Part shown: in pieces, positions 17,438 to 25,325 of the stretch
Position numbering within the stretch: position 1 is the stretch's first letter
Layout of the letters: the number at the start of each line of letters is the position of its first letter
Assembly (NCBI GenBank): GCA_011050085.1
Contig: DRGL01000017.1
Coordinates: forward strand, 1-54,206
DNA length: 54,206 nt
Reading direction: 5' to 3'
From: Pricia antarctica
GTDB lineage: Bacteria > Bacteroidota > Bacteroidia > Flavobacteriales > Flavobacteriaceae
Translations under genes and position numbers: made by a program
The notes under the pieces: generated by a model
What the model was told of the DNA's origin: nothing
Database searches by the model: none
Seen by the model: the letters and a program-made list of their open reading frames with translations, nothing else

Positions 17438-18412
17438 TTAAAATGAAACGACGCTCTTGGTATTCATAGGCATTACGAAGACCGCAGCATCCTTTTTGAT
17501 ATAATCGGGGAATGCGACAGGGTTGGCCTCCATCAAGGCGATCGCTTTTTTATAATACTGCTCAGCGGCCACCAGGCGTTCATCTTTTACACGGTGCAGC
17601 TGTGACTCGCCCAATGGCTTCACTTTGTATCCCGGAAACTCCTCAATCTTTTCATAGATGCCGTTCGATGTGAGTTCGAAAGTGCCACTGTGCACCGCTT
17701 TGTACACGGTGTAATTGACCTGAGCGGCCTGTAACCACTGCAATGCCATGTACTGGATGTATTCTGGGGCATCGGTCTCGGTACCTTCCGCAGGTTTCAC
17801 CGTATTGTTCAGCAGTTCGATGGTGGCCAAGTTTAGCTTTGCGGTAAAGAACTGGTGGTGCACCTCTAGCATGTAGGGTCGAAGTGCCAAGAACGTCTTT
17901 CGGCTGTTCGATATATTGAACCATCGATTGAAGGTATCGGTGCGGTCTACGAAAAGTTCACGGAATATGGTATAGCCTTCGGATGCTTTCCAAGCCGCGA
18001 AAGTTTCGCCTTCGGTCTGTTCCATAATTTTCAGGGCCTCATCCAAAGCCGTGAATCCGGCATCGATGAAGCTGCGTCGTAGGTCTCGAATCTGCCACCA
18101 CTCCGCCGCCTTCGAATATTCGCTTTCGGAAACCGCGATGCCCGAATCGGATATCTGAACGTTGGCCATGGGCAGATATAGAAACCATGCGAGGTTGGCG
18201 GAAGCTTCCTCCAGAAGATTGTAAACTTCCAAAGCAACGGGGTCTTCAGGTTCAGCTTGGGAGTAACTGTCGTACATGGTACGACCAATCAGGCTCTTGA
18301 TGTATTTACGCTCCGCCTGCTTGACATAGGGCTCGACGCTTGACCAATCAAGGTTGCGGTTTACGGCAACGTGCTTCTTTACTTCGGCGATGGCATCGAT
18401 TATTGTCGGCAT
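17438..18412 (-). CDS. Conserved Bacteroidota-phage head-tail protein (324 aa; DUF6712-like)
   Basis: The frame is open from 18499, but ATG 18412 (MPTIIDAIAEVKKHVAVNRN) overlaps the portal stop by 1 nt (TAATG) and is chosen. It contains VEPYVKQAERKYIKSLIG and a helical core, with paired Trp/Tyr segments (SANLAWFLYLPMANVQIS). It matches what I recall as the DUF6712 family, found next to portal genes in Bacteroidota phages. Immediate coupling to the portal gene suggests a head-completion or neck adaptor role. Family recall is moderate; function is inferred from position. Confidence 0.7.
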   Translation of the reverse strand: MPTIIDAIAEVKKHVAVNRNLDWSSVEPYVKQAERKYIKSLIGRTMYDSYSQAEPEDPVALEVYNLLEEASANLAWFLYLPMANVQISDSGIAVSESEYSKAAEWWQIRDLRRSFIDAGFTALDEALKIMEQTEGETFAAWKASEGYTIFRELFVDRTDTFNRWFNISNSRKTFLALRPYMLEVHHQFFTAKLNLATIELLNNTVKPAEGTETDAPEYIQYMALQWLQAAQVNYTVYKAVHSGTFELTSNGIYEKIEEFPGYKVKPLGESQLHRVKDERLVAAEQYYKKAIALMEANPVAFPDYIKKDAAVFVMPMNTKSVVSF

Positions 18413-19749
18413 TACATAGTAGTTTGGGTTCCTGTTGGGTTCTTGTCCAAAGTGGTAAGTTCGGTATTGGCGAAATCGCCCTCCAAATCCGGGTCCCATC
18501 CGTTATAGTCACGGATAAGGTTCCACGGTTCGAGCGTGATCTCGCGTTTCGTCTTGAACATACTGGTGAGAATACTAAAAGCCTCGCGCTTATCGCTTCC
18601 GCTCCCGGTGTTCATCTTGCCGCCGGGAATACCTGCGCCGAGTAACGAGGGATCAACGCCCATGGAGAACATAATCTCGGAGTTTGCGGCCGATGCTTCC
18701 GGCAGGTACGAGCCATCCTTCAAAACATCATCGATGGCGGTGACCTCGATACCCTTTACCCATTCGCCGTTCATATCCTTATAAACTACCGATTGAATGG
18801 ATTTTCCCGCATTCTTGTTTCCGGATAAGTGGTCATCGATGGCCTCGGTCAGCTGGTCGCGCACGAGCTTCTTCTTTTCGGCGGAGTAATCTTCCCATTC
18901 GTTCTTGTACATCCTCAGAAAATATTCTTCGGATATATAGACCATGTACTTTAGGTTCAACTGGTTCTCGAAGAGATGCTTTTTGTATTCGGGGATGGAG
19001 TTGGCAACGTCGAGCCATCCGTTATGGTAGACCGCATGCCAATCGACGGATGGATAATAGGTTTCATCCATCAAGGGATAGAAGATGGGCATGATAAATT
19101 TGTAAATGCCTTTTTCCTTACAGTATTCCTTCACCTGGTCCGCATGCCAATAGCTGTCGATTACGGGAATCTTGTCTACATAATCGCCATCGACATCGGT
19201 ATTGTAGGTCCAGTTATGGCAGAAGTATACATTATCGATGATACCGGTTCTCTCGTTGATTTCCTGAAAGCGGATTTTCGCGGTCGGCTGGCGGCGGACG
19301 CTATGTATTTTCTTTTGGTCGTTGGTAAGTATAAATTCCGGATAGGCGATATAGAACGTCTCCAGGTCGGCAATGGACTCTACCCAGAAGCGGTTCATCT
19401 TATTGAACTTGTGGAAGGTGTTGATCTCGGCGTTATCCTTTAGGGAAATAATGCGCTTGTCACGCTTGCCTTCGTCATTCGCTTCATCTTTATACAGATG
19501 GAAACCCTGTCCGTAATGGGTCGATTTCAATACACGGAGTCCCGCACCACCGGCACCGTTCAACTTGAGCGCCTTCAGGAATTTCTGTGGATATTGGTTG
19601 TCATCGCCCCACTTGGCCACTTTATTGGTATTACCGACCTGCTTTTCGGTCTTTACGACGGTGTGGTCTTTCTTGCTTCCGCCGAAAGCGAAGGCGGCAC
19701 CGCTACCAAGGCCAAAGGCCACATCGCCATGACGTATGAATTTACCCAT
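18412..19749 (-). CDS. Phage portal protein (445 aa)
   Basis: Forms the dodecameric DNA channel at one capsid vertex. Evidence: WGDDNQYPQKFLKALKLNGA near the N-terminus, a mixed alpha/beta core, and portal-like NSEIMFSMGVDPSLLGAGIP followed by MNTGSGSDKREAFSILTSMF. The latter is the conserved segment of Bacteroidota-phage portals, reminiscent of NFS-type portals. No membrane segments. It overlaps the preceding 117-aa gene by 1 nt (19749) and the following head-tail gene by 1 nt. Confidence 0.82.
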   Translation of the reverse strand: MGKFIRHGDVAFGLGSGAAFAFGGSKKDHTVVKTEKQVGNTNKVAKWGDDNQYPQKFLKALKLNGAGGAGLRVLKSTHYGQGFHLYKDEANDEGKRDKRIISLKDNAEINTFHKFNKMNRFWVESIADLETFYIAYPEFILTNDQKKIHSVRRQPTAKIRFQEINERTGIIDNVYFCHNWTYNTDVDGDYVDKIPVIDSYWHADQVKEYCKEKGIYKFIMPIFYPLMDETYYPSVDWHAVYHNGWLDVANSIPEYKKHLFENQLNLKYMVYISEEYFLRMYKNEWEDYSAEKKKLVRDQLTEAIDDHLSGNKNAGKSIQSVVYKDMNGEWVKGIEVTAIDDVLKDGSYLPEASAANSEIMFSMGVDPSLLGAGIPGGKMNTGSGSDKREAFSILTSMFKTKREITLEPWNLIRDYNGWDPDLEGDFANTELTTLDKNPTGTQTTM

Positions 19750-20102
19750 TAGTAGATTACTTTTTGTCCGTTAAGCTCGATAATGAACCGGATGTTGATT
19801 CTTTTGATATCGCCCTGTGGCAGAACCTTGATGTTACGGGTCTTGTTCTCGTAGTGGTTCGGGTTCTTGCGCATGATGGGCCGCGGTTTGTTGACGGTCT
19901 GCAACGATCTTATGCTGTCAACATGGGGGTTTTCTTCTGCCATGACCATCTTGGCCTTTTCGTACTGCCTGATGCTGCCACCCGTTTTGCTGTTGCGCTG
20001 AAAGGTGCGCACCTTAATGGAAAAGGGTACGGCCCTGCCGTCTGGACCGAGGGTCTTCATGAGGTCGAGGGCATCTCGAAGGTATATGGTTTCTTCTGGC
20101 AT
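19749..20102 (-). CDS. Conserved small phage protein before portal (117 aa)
   Basis: Starts MPEETIYLRDALDLMKTLGP. It is strongly basic, with RPIMRKNPNHYENKTRNIKV in the middle and beta-rich ends. It shares its first/last base with the portal gene. It begins 30 nt after a late promoter element that follows a strong terminator, so it heads the portal transcript. No family recognised; a head-tail joining or portal-accessory role is likely from position. Confidence 0.65.
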   Translation of the reverse strand: MPEETIYLRDALDLMKTLGPDGRAVPFSIKVRTFQRNSKTGGSIRQYEKAKMVMAEENPHVDSIRSLQTVNKPRPIMRKNPNHYENKTRNIKVLPQGDIKRINIRFIIELNGQKVIY

Positions 20103-20132
20103 GGGGGCAATTTGGGGAAAGGGAGGGAGTGA

Positions 20133-20142
20133 AAAAAGGACA
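20133..20142 (-). promoter_or_regulatory. Late promoter element, copy 3 (portal unit)
   Basis: TGTCCTTTTT, extended by one T, on the minus strand. It starts 28 nt downstream of the bidirectional terminator and 30 nt before the ATG. CAAATTGC lies at about 19 nt spacing. Confidence 0.6.
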
Positions 20143-20169
20143 GGCTAGGCGTGGGATGATAGGAAATAA

Positions 20170-20195
20170 AAAACCCCTCGAATTCGAGGGGTTTT
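20170..20195. terminator. Bidirectional intrinsic terminator
   Basis: An 11-bp perfect stem (AAAACCCCTCG / CGAGGGGTTTT) with an AATT loop and A/T runs on both sides. It ends the unit containing the 126-aa secreted protein and separates it from the portal unit. Confidence 0.9.
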
Positions 20196-20221
20196 AAAAT
20201 GGTAAACATTGCAACCGAGAA

Positions 20222-20602
20222 TTATTTTTTGTAATTGAATCTTGGCGGCTCTATAAATTTTGACCTTGGCATTAAATAAACCTTTGACTGTGGCTCTAGC
20301 ATTGTCTCCGAAATCTTGAACTGCAAAACCTTTTCTAATTCAGTGGCCGTTTCATTATGGTTATCACCAACACCTACGATAACAACCTTCACTCCAAATT
20401 CTTCAGCAGCTGCCAAAACAGAGCTTAGAGCAGTAGCATTCGAATCTGGGGCAATTACAATCACATCAGCATGGGACATTTCAGTACTTAATTCTAATGG
20501 CAAATCATCAAAGGGATGTTCGTAGTTTTTTTCCATAGCAGTTACGGTGCTCAGACCAATCAGAAAGAGACTGGCCAATAAAATTTTACTTAGGTTTTTC
20601 AT
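20222..20602 (-). CDS. Secreted unrecognised protein in its own transcript (126 aa)
   Basis: A signal peptide (MKNLSKILLASLFLIGLSTV, cleavage near VTA-ME) leads to a 100-aa mature domain. That domain is Rossmann-like: HADVIVIAPDSNATALSSVL and FGVKVVIVGVGDNHNETATE. This resembles NYN/PIN-like or DUF88-like strands, although a signal peptide would be odd for those nucleases. It is monocistronic: a late element is at 20663 and a terminator at 20170. It lies between structural genes, so it is a cargo or moron gene expressed late. Function unknown; the NYN resemblance is weak. Confidence 0.7.
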   Translation of the reverse strand: MKNLSKILLASLFLIGLSTVTAMEKNYEHPFDDLPLELSTEMSHADVIVIAPDSNATALSSVLAAAEEFGVKVVIVGVGDNHNETATELEKVLQFKISETMLEPQSKVYLMPRSKFIEPPRFNYKK

Positions 20603-20662
20603 AATACTCTTTTAAGGGTTAATTAATTGAATGACTCTAAATTATTTGAATTAGCAATTTCA

Positions 20663-20672
20663 AAAAAGGACA
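20663..20672 (-). promoter_or_regulatory. Late promoter element, copy 4 (secreted-protein unit)
   Basis: TGTCCTTTTT, extended by one T, on the minus strand. It starts directly after the upstream stop codon and 60 nt before the ATG. TAATTTAG lies at 18 nt spacing and matches the -7 consensus except one base. Confidence 0.6.
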
Positions 20673-20673
20673 C

Positions 20674-21177
20674 TTACTTGACACATATCTCCGGACCATC
20701 CAACCAATCATCGACATTGACCTTCAGTGGTTCGTTACCCATGATACTACCAACGAAACGATATCCGTACAAATGCTCGTTAAAAACTGGGCCTACCTTG
20801 GCATAGCTAACTGTCTCAACCTGAAACTTATTATATAAAAAATGTACCGGCAAGGTTGCATCATGTTTCATCCGGGCAATAACACTGAGTCCAATAGTCT
20901 CGGAATCCGCTAATCTTTGATTCTGTTCGTCATAGTCCCCATGGCGTGGCTTCGTGTAAATCGTAAAAGCAAATGTTCTATCGTTGACGGTCTGCTGTCT
21001 GCTACTTCCGGATAGATCTCCTTCATGAGACTCCAAAACCAAACAGGGTATCTCTGCAGTTCCCCTGAAGGCACCTTGAATTTCGGTCAGGTCCATTCGA
21101 AAGTAACCGGCTATCTTTTTGTGTTTAGTGGCCAGATATTGAAAGTAGTCCGTAATTACCTTGTGGTCGATCTGCAT
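20674..21177 (-). CDS. Unrecognised phage structural-type protein (167 aa)
   Basis: Starts MQIDHKVITDYFQYLATKHK. It is a mixed alpha/beta soluble protein with TFAFTIYTKPRHGDYDEQNQ and C-terminal SIMGNEPLKVNVDDWLDGPE. The layout (helical N-terminus, beta strands, size) resembles tail-terminator or tail-completion proteins, but I do not recognise the family. It shares one base with the upstream 265-aa gene and is followed at once by a late promoter element. Confidence 0.65.
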   Translation of the reverse strand: MQIDHKVITDYFQYLATKHKKIAGYFRMDLTEIQGAFRGTAEIPCLVLESHEGDLSGSSRQQTVNDRTFAFTIYTKPRHGDYDEQNQRLADSETIGLSVIARMKHDATLPVHFLYNKFQVETVSYAKVGPVFNEHLYGYRFVGSIMGNEPLKVNVDDWLDGPEICVK

Positions 21178-21974
21178 TATTTCTTCTGTTTTCTAAAGTT
21201 CTTGATGTCGTTGTTGATGATATTCAGGAAATCATAGGCTAAAACATTGTTGGTCTGCATCAATTTTGACGGATCGCCGTCGATTTTCTGCAGAACGATC
21301 TCACCAAATGATACATATTTCCCGGGCTTAGGCTTTTGCATACCTTCGATTTCGGTCGGTTTCGAAAATATCAACGGAAAAGTTTCGGCTATATGGTTCC
21401 GGCACCCTTCATAAGTGGCACCAATGGCAAGCTTCGTCTTTAATGGGAGGGCTTGAAAGATATCCGCTCGGGCATCAACAGCTTGTTTCACGAATTCTTT
21501 CCTAATATCCATGTCGTTCTGCTCATCCGCAACGGGTCGGTACAGTGTGGCGCAAAGAACCGTCAACCATATAGGTTGCTTGGTCTGTTTCCATTTATAG
21601 AAAACGGCATCGGCAAAACTGAACTCCCCGATAGTTATATTTCTGATACGTTGCCCAGGTGAATGGAAAAGCAACCCGTCTACTTTTACTGAAGGTATGA
21701 ACTTGGTACGGTCGGCAGTATCATATAAGAACTTGACCAACGGAGCGAACGCCTTGGGCTGCATTTCTTTGAGCGCGACTCTAATTGACTGCCATTTATT
21801 GCCACGCAGGAGCTCCTTTGATAGCTGAAGGAATAGCCGGGCCGATGTTTCTCCTTCGGTCTGGGGCGAATCTTTAACGATCTGCTGGTATAAATGAAAC
21901 TGGAAGGCAATATTCTGAAGCTGATCGGTAGATAAATCGTTCCACTTCTGCGGAATAGATAAGTTGATTTGCAT
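21177..21974 (-). CDS. Unrecognised phage protein (265 aa)
   Basis: Starts MQINLSIPQKWNDLSTDQLQ. It is mainly helical, contains FADAVFYKWKQTKQPIWL, and ends with a basic tail (NIINNDIKNFRKQKK). It is soluble, with no signal peptide. It heads a two-gene late unit that starts after a terminator and a late promoter element. The helical composition and its place near head-tail genes fit a tail assembly chaperone or neck protein, but this is only positional. Confidence 0.65.
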   Translation of the reverse strand: MQINLSIPQKWNDLSTDQLQNIAFQFHLYQQIVKDSPQTEGETSARLFLQLSKELLRGNKWQSIRVALKEMQPKAFAPLVKFLYDTADRTKFIPSVKVDGLLFHSPGQRIRNITIGEFSFADAVFYKWKQTKQPIWLTVLCATLYRPVADEQNDMDIRKEFVKQAVDARADIFQALPLKTKLAIGATYEGCRNHIAETFPLIFSKPTEIEGMQKPKPGKYVSFGEIVLQKIDGDPSKLMQTNNVLAYDFLNIINNDIKNFRKQKK

Positions 21975-22018
21975 TGCCCGGTAATTAGATAGGCAATATC
22001 TTGAAGTAACAGCGGGTT

Positions 22019-22028
22019 AAAAAGGACA
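22019..22028 (-). promoter_or_regulatory. Late promoter element, copy 5
   Basis: TGTCCTTTTT on the minus strand. It overlaps the end of the terminator at 22026-22054 by 3 nt and lies 44 nt before the ATG of the 265-aa gene. GATATTG lies at about 19 nt spacing. Confidence 0.6.
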
Positions 22029-22054
22029 GCCCCGCGATGTGGCGGGGCTGTTTA
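22026..22054 (-). terminator. Intrinsic terminator after the KilA-N operon
   Basis: A 9-bp stem (CAGCCCCGC / GCGGGGCTG) with a 6-nt loop. On the minus strand it is followed by TCCTTTTT, which doubles as part of the late promoter element. It ends the cargo transcript that begins near 22986. Confidence 0.8.
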
Positions 22055-22080
22055 TTTATTCATTTTCTAAATAGGGGCGA

Positions 22081-22626
22081 TTAGAAAAGCTTCAACTGAT
22101 TTTTAATAGCACGTTCTTTCATTCGAGATGCCTTATCAATATTCTTGCAAACCTTCAAATATTCTTTAAAATCTTCAGGTGTCGGATCAATGGATAACTT
22201 TAGTTCTAATCGATCCCGTTCCTTCTTCTGCGATTCTTGCCAAACGTGAGCGTCCCAATGTTCTTTGTAATTGCCAAATACCACTTCGTCAATTCTGAGA
22301 AGAATCCAAACCTTAAAATCTTTGTTTAACCAAGAGGCAAAGTCAATGGCTAGGAGCCGATGAAAATATATACCCATATGACCTCTATCATCAACGATTT
22401 TTAAATCTGAATGAACTGGAATTCCAGTTCGTTCAAGGGCTGAAATTGTGTCTTTAGTTTCTTTGTTAACTAGAAAATTACTAGTTCTCTTACCAAAGAC
22501 TTTTGCCATTTCGGTAGCGTTCACCATTACGTTTTTATCTCCTGGATGAACCAAAAAATGAATTTCAGTTTCTTGATACAAAAAATCAACTATATTCTCT
22601 ACTGAATTGCTGGCCTCTTTTCTCAT
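22081..22626 (-). CDS. KilA-N domain protein (181 aa)
   Basis: KilA-N is a DNA-binding module of phage and large-virus regulators. Seen here: VMVNATEMAKVFGKRTSNFL (residues about 34-53, the typical N-A-T start), then the ERTGIPVHSDLKIVDDRG turn and IYFHRLLAIDFASWLNKDFK. The C-terminal 60 aa are charged and helical (SQKKERDRLELKLSIDPTPE), possibly a dimerisation arm. It is translationally coupled (ATGA) to the 74-aa gene. It lies in an AT-richer two-gene island between terminase and portal blocks with its own promoter and terminator. This suggests a lysogen-expressed cargo regulator or a phage antirepressor. Confidence 0.88.
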   Translation of the reverse strand: MRKEASNSVENIVDFLYQETEIHFLVHPGDKNVMVNATEMAKVFGKRTSNFLVNKETKDTISALERTGIPVHSDLKIVDDRGHMGIYFHRLLAIDFASWLNKDFKVWILLRIDEVVFGNYKEHWDAHVWQESQKKERDRLELKLSIDPTPEDFKEYLKVCKNIDKASRMKERAIKNQLKLF

Positions 22627-22847
22627 GATCCAATTGTTTTAGAGTTAATAGATTGTAAGGCTAGAAGAAAATCCCTTACGTTTTGATAGGTAGCATCTAC
22701 CATAATGCGTGTGCGCTGTTCATCGGCGAAGTCTGACCGGATGAATGCACTGTGCATCAAACTTAACTCTTTACAATAATCGGAAATGTCTTGCCTCGAT
22801 AAGAGGTCTTTGACCGCAGCTGCGGTTTCTTCGGTGTTTGTCTGCAT
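22623..22847 (-). CDS. Small protein coupled to KilA-N gene (74 aa)
   Basis: Starts MQTNTEETAAAVKDLLSRQD. It is acidic and helical, with no known motif. It overlaps the KilA-N gene by ATGA. Codons 1-6 form one arm of a perfect 17-bp inverted repeat whose other arm is in the leader, so folding of the mRNA would pair the start codon region. It is possibly a partner or antitoxin-like modulator of the KilA-N protein; that is speculative. Confidence 0.6.
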   Translation of the reverse strand: MQTNTEETAAAVKDLLSRQDISDYCKELSLMHSAFIRSDFADEQRTRIMVDATYQNVRDFLLALQSINSKTIGS

Positions 22848-22937
22848 AACAAATAGTTTTAAAAATACCTACAAGAGCTGCAGACAAACACCGAAATCGG
22901 AGTAGTAAGCGGGCTTCCCCCGTCTCTCTCTTGTAGG
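22830..22937 (-). promoter_or_regulatory. Interleaved inverted repeats in the KilA-N leader
   Basis: Repeat B is a perfect 17-bp inverted repeat (arms 22830-22846 and 22879-22895, core GTGTTTGTCTGC), with its left arm over the first codons of the 74-aa gene. Repeat A is a 10-bp inverted repeat (CCTACAAGAG at 22868-22877 and its complement at 22928-22937). The arms alternate (B, A, B, A), so the two stems form either a pseudoknot or mutually exclusive structures. Confidence 0.7.
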
Positions 22938-22992
22938 CTTTATTAATAAAATGGATTTTTGAAATCATGGATTTCAGTCTTTGTCTGCGGGA

Positions 22993-23000
22993 CAAATATA
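22993..23000 (-). promoter_or_regulatory. -7 box of the KilA-N operon
   Basis: On the minus strand this reads TATATTTG, an exact TAnnTTTG match, within the 14-mer TTTTATTATATTTG. The same 14-mer precedes the HIRAN gene. It predicts a leader of about 140 nt containing the inverted repeats. Confidence 0.6.
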
Positions 23001-23006
23001 ATAAAA

Positions 23007-23603
23007 TTATTGAAACTCTTCAGTAATCTCCAATTCAATCAAGATAACTGGTATAGGATAGTCGCCTTGGGTCAGCGTTCTTTTATAATAAGCGTATACT
23101 TTTCGGCCTTGGTCCATTTCTTTACCCAGCCAACGAGTATATTTTCGAGGTAAGTATCCCAATTGGTTTTCTCCTTTACTATCAAAGACTGGTATTGCGT
23201 TAGGGTCGAACTCGTTTTCAGGCTCGCGTTTTAAAACTATCGTATCAAATTCTTCAATGTTTCTGATATGGTGAAACCTATGAAGACCGTCTTCGTTCTG
23301 GAAATTACTGCCCGCAACCATAGTGTCTAACATCCGGTAATTGCTAAACCCTCCTAAAGAAAAAGGCTTAATCGGTTTTTCGGTCTTTGCGTTATCCTTA
23401 GCAGAAATAATTTTTCTCTTAACTTCCTTTTTAAAAAGATATCGACCTAAAAAATATGTAATCAGTGCTGCATAGACAAAAGATAATATTGTTGAAATAC
23501 CACGGTCTTCTATCCAAAATGAAATAGGTATTCCGAAGAGAGCAAATAAGACAAAGAAGCAAACTGATAGTATAAACAAATTTAGAATAGTCCTCATGTC
23601 CAA
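23007..23603 (-). CDS. Membrane-anchored HIRAN-domain protein (198 aa)
   Basis: Two transmembrane helices (ILNLFILSVCFFVLFALFGI at about 6-25 and ILSFVYAALITYFLGRYLF at about 38-56) anchor a C-terminal HIRAN domain (about 92-198). HIRAN signature: MVAGSNFQNEDGLHRF, DTIVLKREPENEFDPNAIPV and NQLGYLPRKYTRWLGKEMDQ. HIRAN normally binds 3' ends of single-stranded DNA and is usually fused to helicases or nucleases; an inner-membrane form with the domain facing the cytoplasm is unusual. ATG 23597 is an equally good start. It has its own promoter and lies next to the KilA-N genes, so it is probably prophage cargo. Confidence 0.8.
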   Translation of the reverse strand: MDMRTILNLFILSVCFFVLFALFGIPISFWIEDRGISTILSFVYAALITYFLGRYLFKKEVKRKIISAKDNAKTEKPIKPFSLGGFSNYRMLDTMVAGSNFQNEDGLHRFHHIRNIEEFDTIVLKREPENEFDPNAIPVFDSKGENQLGYLPRKYTRWLGKEMDQGRKVYAYYKRTLTQGDYPIPVILIELEITEEFQ

Positions 23604-23795
23604 AGTTTTGGTTGGATGCCAAATATAATAAAAACTGATTTCTCATTTTCCAAGGGTTAAATTTTTGAATCTCAAAAACCTAGCCTTTAGAAACTTATGA
23701 AAGTTTTTCATTTTGCGCTCATTTACAACGCCGTGGCCTATCGGAAAATGACCGTTGCCATTGCAAATATCAAGGTAATATGAAAACGGGTATGG
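23604..23795. other. Non-coding spacer between terminase and HIRAN gene
   Basis: 192 nt with the HIRAN promoter and an AAACTT/AAGTTT hairpin near 23695. No convincing terminator for the terminase transcript is seen. A 28-codon plus-strand frame at 23697 (MKVFHFALIYNAVAYRKMTV) is present but lacks support. Confidence 0.4.
23620..23627 (-). promoter_or_regulatory. -7 box of the HIRAN gene
   Basis: Minus-strand TATATTTG in the 14-mer TTTTATTATATTTG, identical to that at 22993. The predicted start of transcription is about 10 nt before the ATG, a nearly leaderless mRNA. Confidence 0.55.
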
Positions 23796-25325
23796 CTACG
23801 AGCCGATGTTGGAGTTGGGCAGGTCTTCGGTCGACTTGCCTCCTAGAATAAACTTCTCCCAGAACAATGAGAACAATGGGTAGTCAAACGTATCGGAGAA
23901 GTGTGTGGCATGCTCCTGCTCTACGAGCTCACGGCGTTCACTACGTTTGTCCTTCTGAATGCCCTTGGGACCATCGATAGCCTCGGCATGCTCCATGGAG
24001 ATAATGAGGTCTTTGCAATTACCCTCGTTTATGCGTATGGCGGGTAATTGTCCACGTCCATCACGCTTTAGCATCACATTGATAAGCCTGAACTTATCGA
24101 TATGGTCAGGGTTCTTGCCCACGTCCATCATGTGCACCTTCCACCCTGCATTGCGCAATAGGGTCGCAGCCTGCTCAGAGAAAGTGAGCTTACTGTTTGC
24201 TACCCGGTTGTTACCATTACGGTCACCATAGAATTTGATGATCTTAGTTGGATAGCTATCATAATAGGGTATAAACTTTTCTGTGAACAAATCATCGAGT
24301 ATCGCAGGGCTCTTCACGAAGAAACAGTTGAGCACCTTGTAAACATCACCCTGCAGCTGTGATACAGTAAGACTGTTGATGCTGGCGTTATAGTCAACGC
24401 TTATAAGCAACGGCATGGATGGATTAAAGTCCCTATCCTGCTTACAGTTGAAATAGCGTCCGTCCAATTGGGTGAGATTGCCCACATTGTGCAAACCCTC
24501 TAGGTAATCGTTGTCATGATCGGTGTAATAGTGGATATCGGGATTGAGTTGCGGATAGAAACCACCCACTACTTCTTTGGGCTGTATGTTGAGCATTTCG
24601 GCATTGTACAGCAGATCACTTGAATAGGATTGCTTCATATAGTCGAAATAGTCGGGTCTAAGGTTCTCCATGTTACACCTGGCATCCGCTTTCAAAAAAA
24701 GTGTCTTGGCTGGATCCTGTTTGCACATTTCCTCATATTTCAAGACCCAATTGCCTTTTTTGGTAACTGGCATCGAAGTCGCATAGGTTTCAGAGAACAG
24801 ATAAGGATTGTCCTTCCAAATAATTTCCTTTGGGATGGCCCTATTGGTATTTTTTACCGAAATAGCCAATTTATCCTCATCCTGAAGGGCGGTCTCATCC
24901 GAAATAAAGCCTGAGGAGTTGATACCTCGCCCGCTATTGGCATTGTCCAGGCTTACCAACTGAAAAATGGTGCCATTGCTCCAGTGAATCATGTTCTCCC
25001 ATCGGTCAGGTGTCTCATGCGGCAATTTGAAGCCCATTTTCTTCCCTGCCCTTGTGCCTACAACATAGTCTACCCCTTCATAAAATCCGAGCATATCGAG
25101 ACCTGCCTTTGTAGCCTTTAGAGTATTCGATAAAATTTGGGCGTACGTATTTCCAACTAGGATAAATGTTGCCCTGGGCATGTGCTTTACCGCCATGGCC
25201 ATGAACCAGGCTAAAAGAGTGGATTTTCCGGTTCCACGACCGAAAACGAACATCTTGACCTTCTGTTGGGCCATGATGCCCACCAATTGGGCGGGATTGA
25301 AGTTTATATTTTTATCGTTCTCCAT
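23796..25325 (-). CDS. terL: Terminase large subunit (509 aa)
   Basis: Packages phage DNA. The ATPase part has Walker A FGRGTGKST (about residues 28-36) and Walker B with catalytic Glu in SGFISDETA (about 135-143). The nuclease part has the RNase H-like acidic sites LLISVDYNAS and IKFYGDRNGNN and a downstream Asp in HFSDTFDYP. Its start overlaps the preceding small-terminase candidate by 14 nt, which suggests coupled translation. It is the last gene of the unit headed at 26624. Long family match and all catalytic motifs make this secure. Confidence 0.95.
   Translation of the reverse strand: MENDKNINFNPAQLVGIMAQQKVKMFVFGRGTGKSTLLAWFMAMAVKHMPRATFILVGNTYAQILSNTLKATKAGLDMLGFYEGVDYVVGTRAGKKMGFKLPHETPDRWENMIHWSNGTIFQLVSLDNANSGRGINSSGFISDETALQDEDKLAISVKNTNRAIPKEIIWKDNPYLFSETYATSMPVTKKGNWVLKYEEMCKQDPAKTLFLKADARCNMENLRPDYFDYMKQSYSSDLLYNAEMLNIQPKEVVGGFYPQLNPDIHYYTDHDNDYLEGLHNVGNLTQLDGRYFNCKQDRDFNPSMPLLISVDYNASINSLTVSQLQGDVYKVLNCFFVKSPAILDDLFTEKFIPYYDSYPTKIIKFYGDRNGNNRVANSKLTFSEQAATLLRNAGWKVHMMDVGKNPDHIDKFRLINVMLKRDGRGQLPAIRINEGNCKDLIISMEHAEAIDGPKGIQKDKRSERRELVEQEHATHFSDTFDYPLFSLFWEKFILGGKSTEDLPNSNIGS

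Noticed and set aside
22771-22995. 74-aa minus-strand frame over the KilA-N leader
   Set aside because: It covers the inverted repeats and overlaps the 74-aa gene at 22847 in another frame. It looks like a shadow of structured leader DNA.
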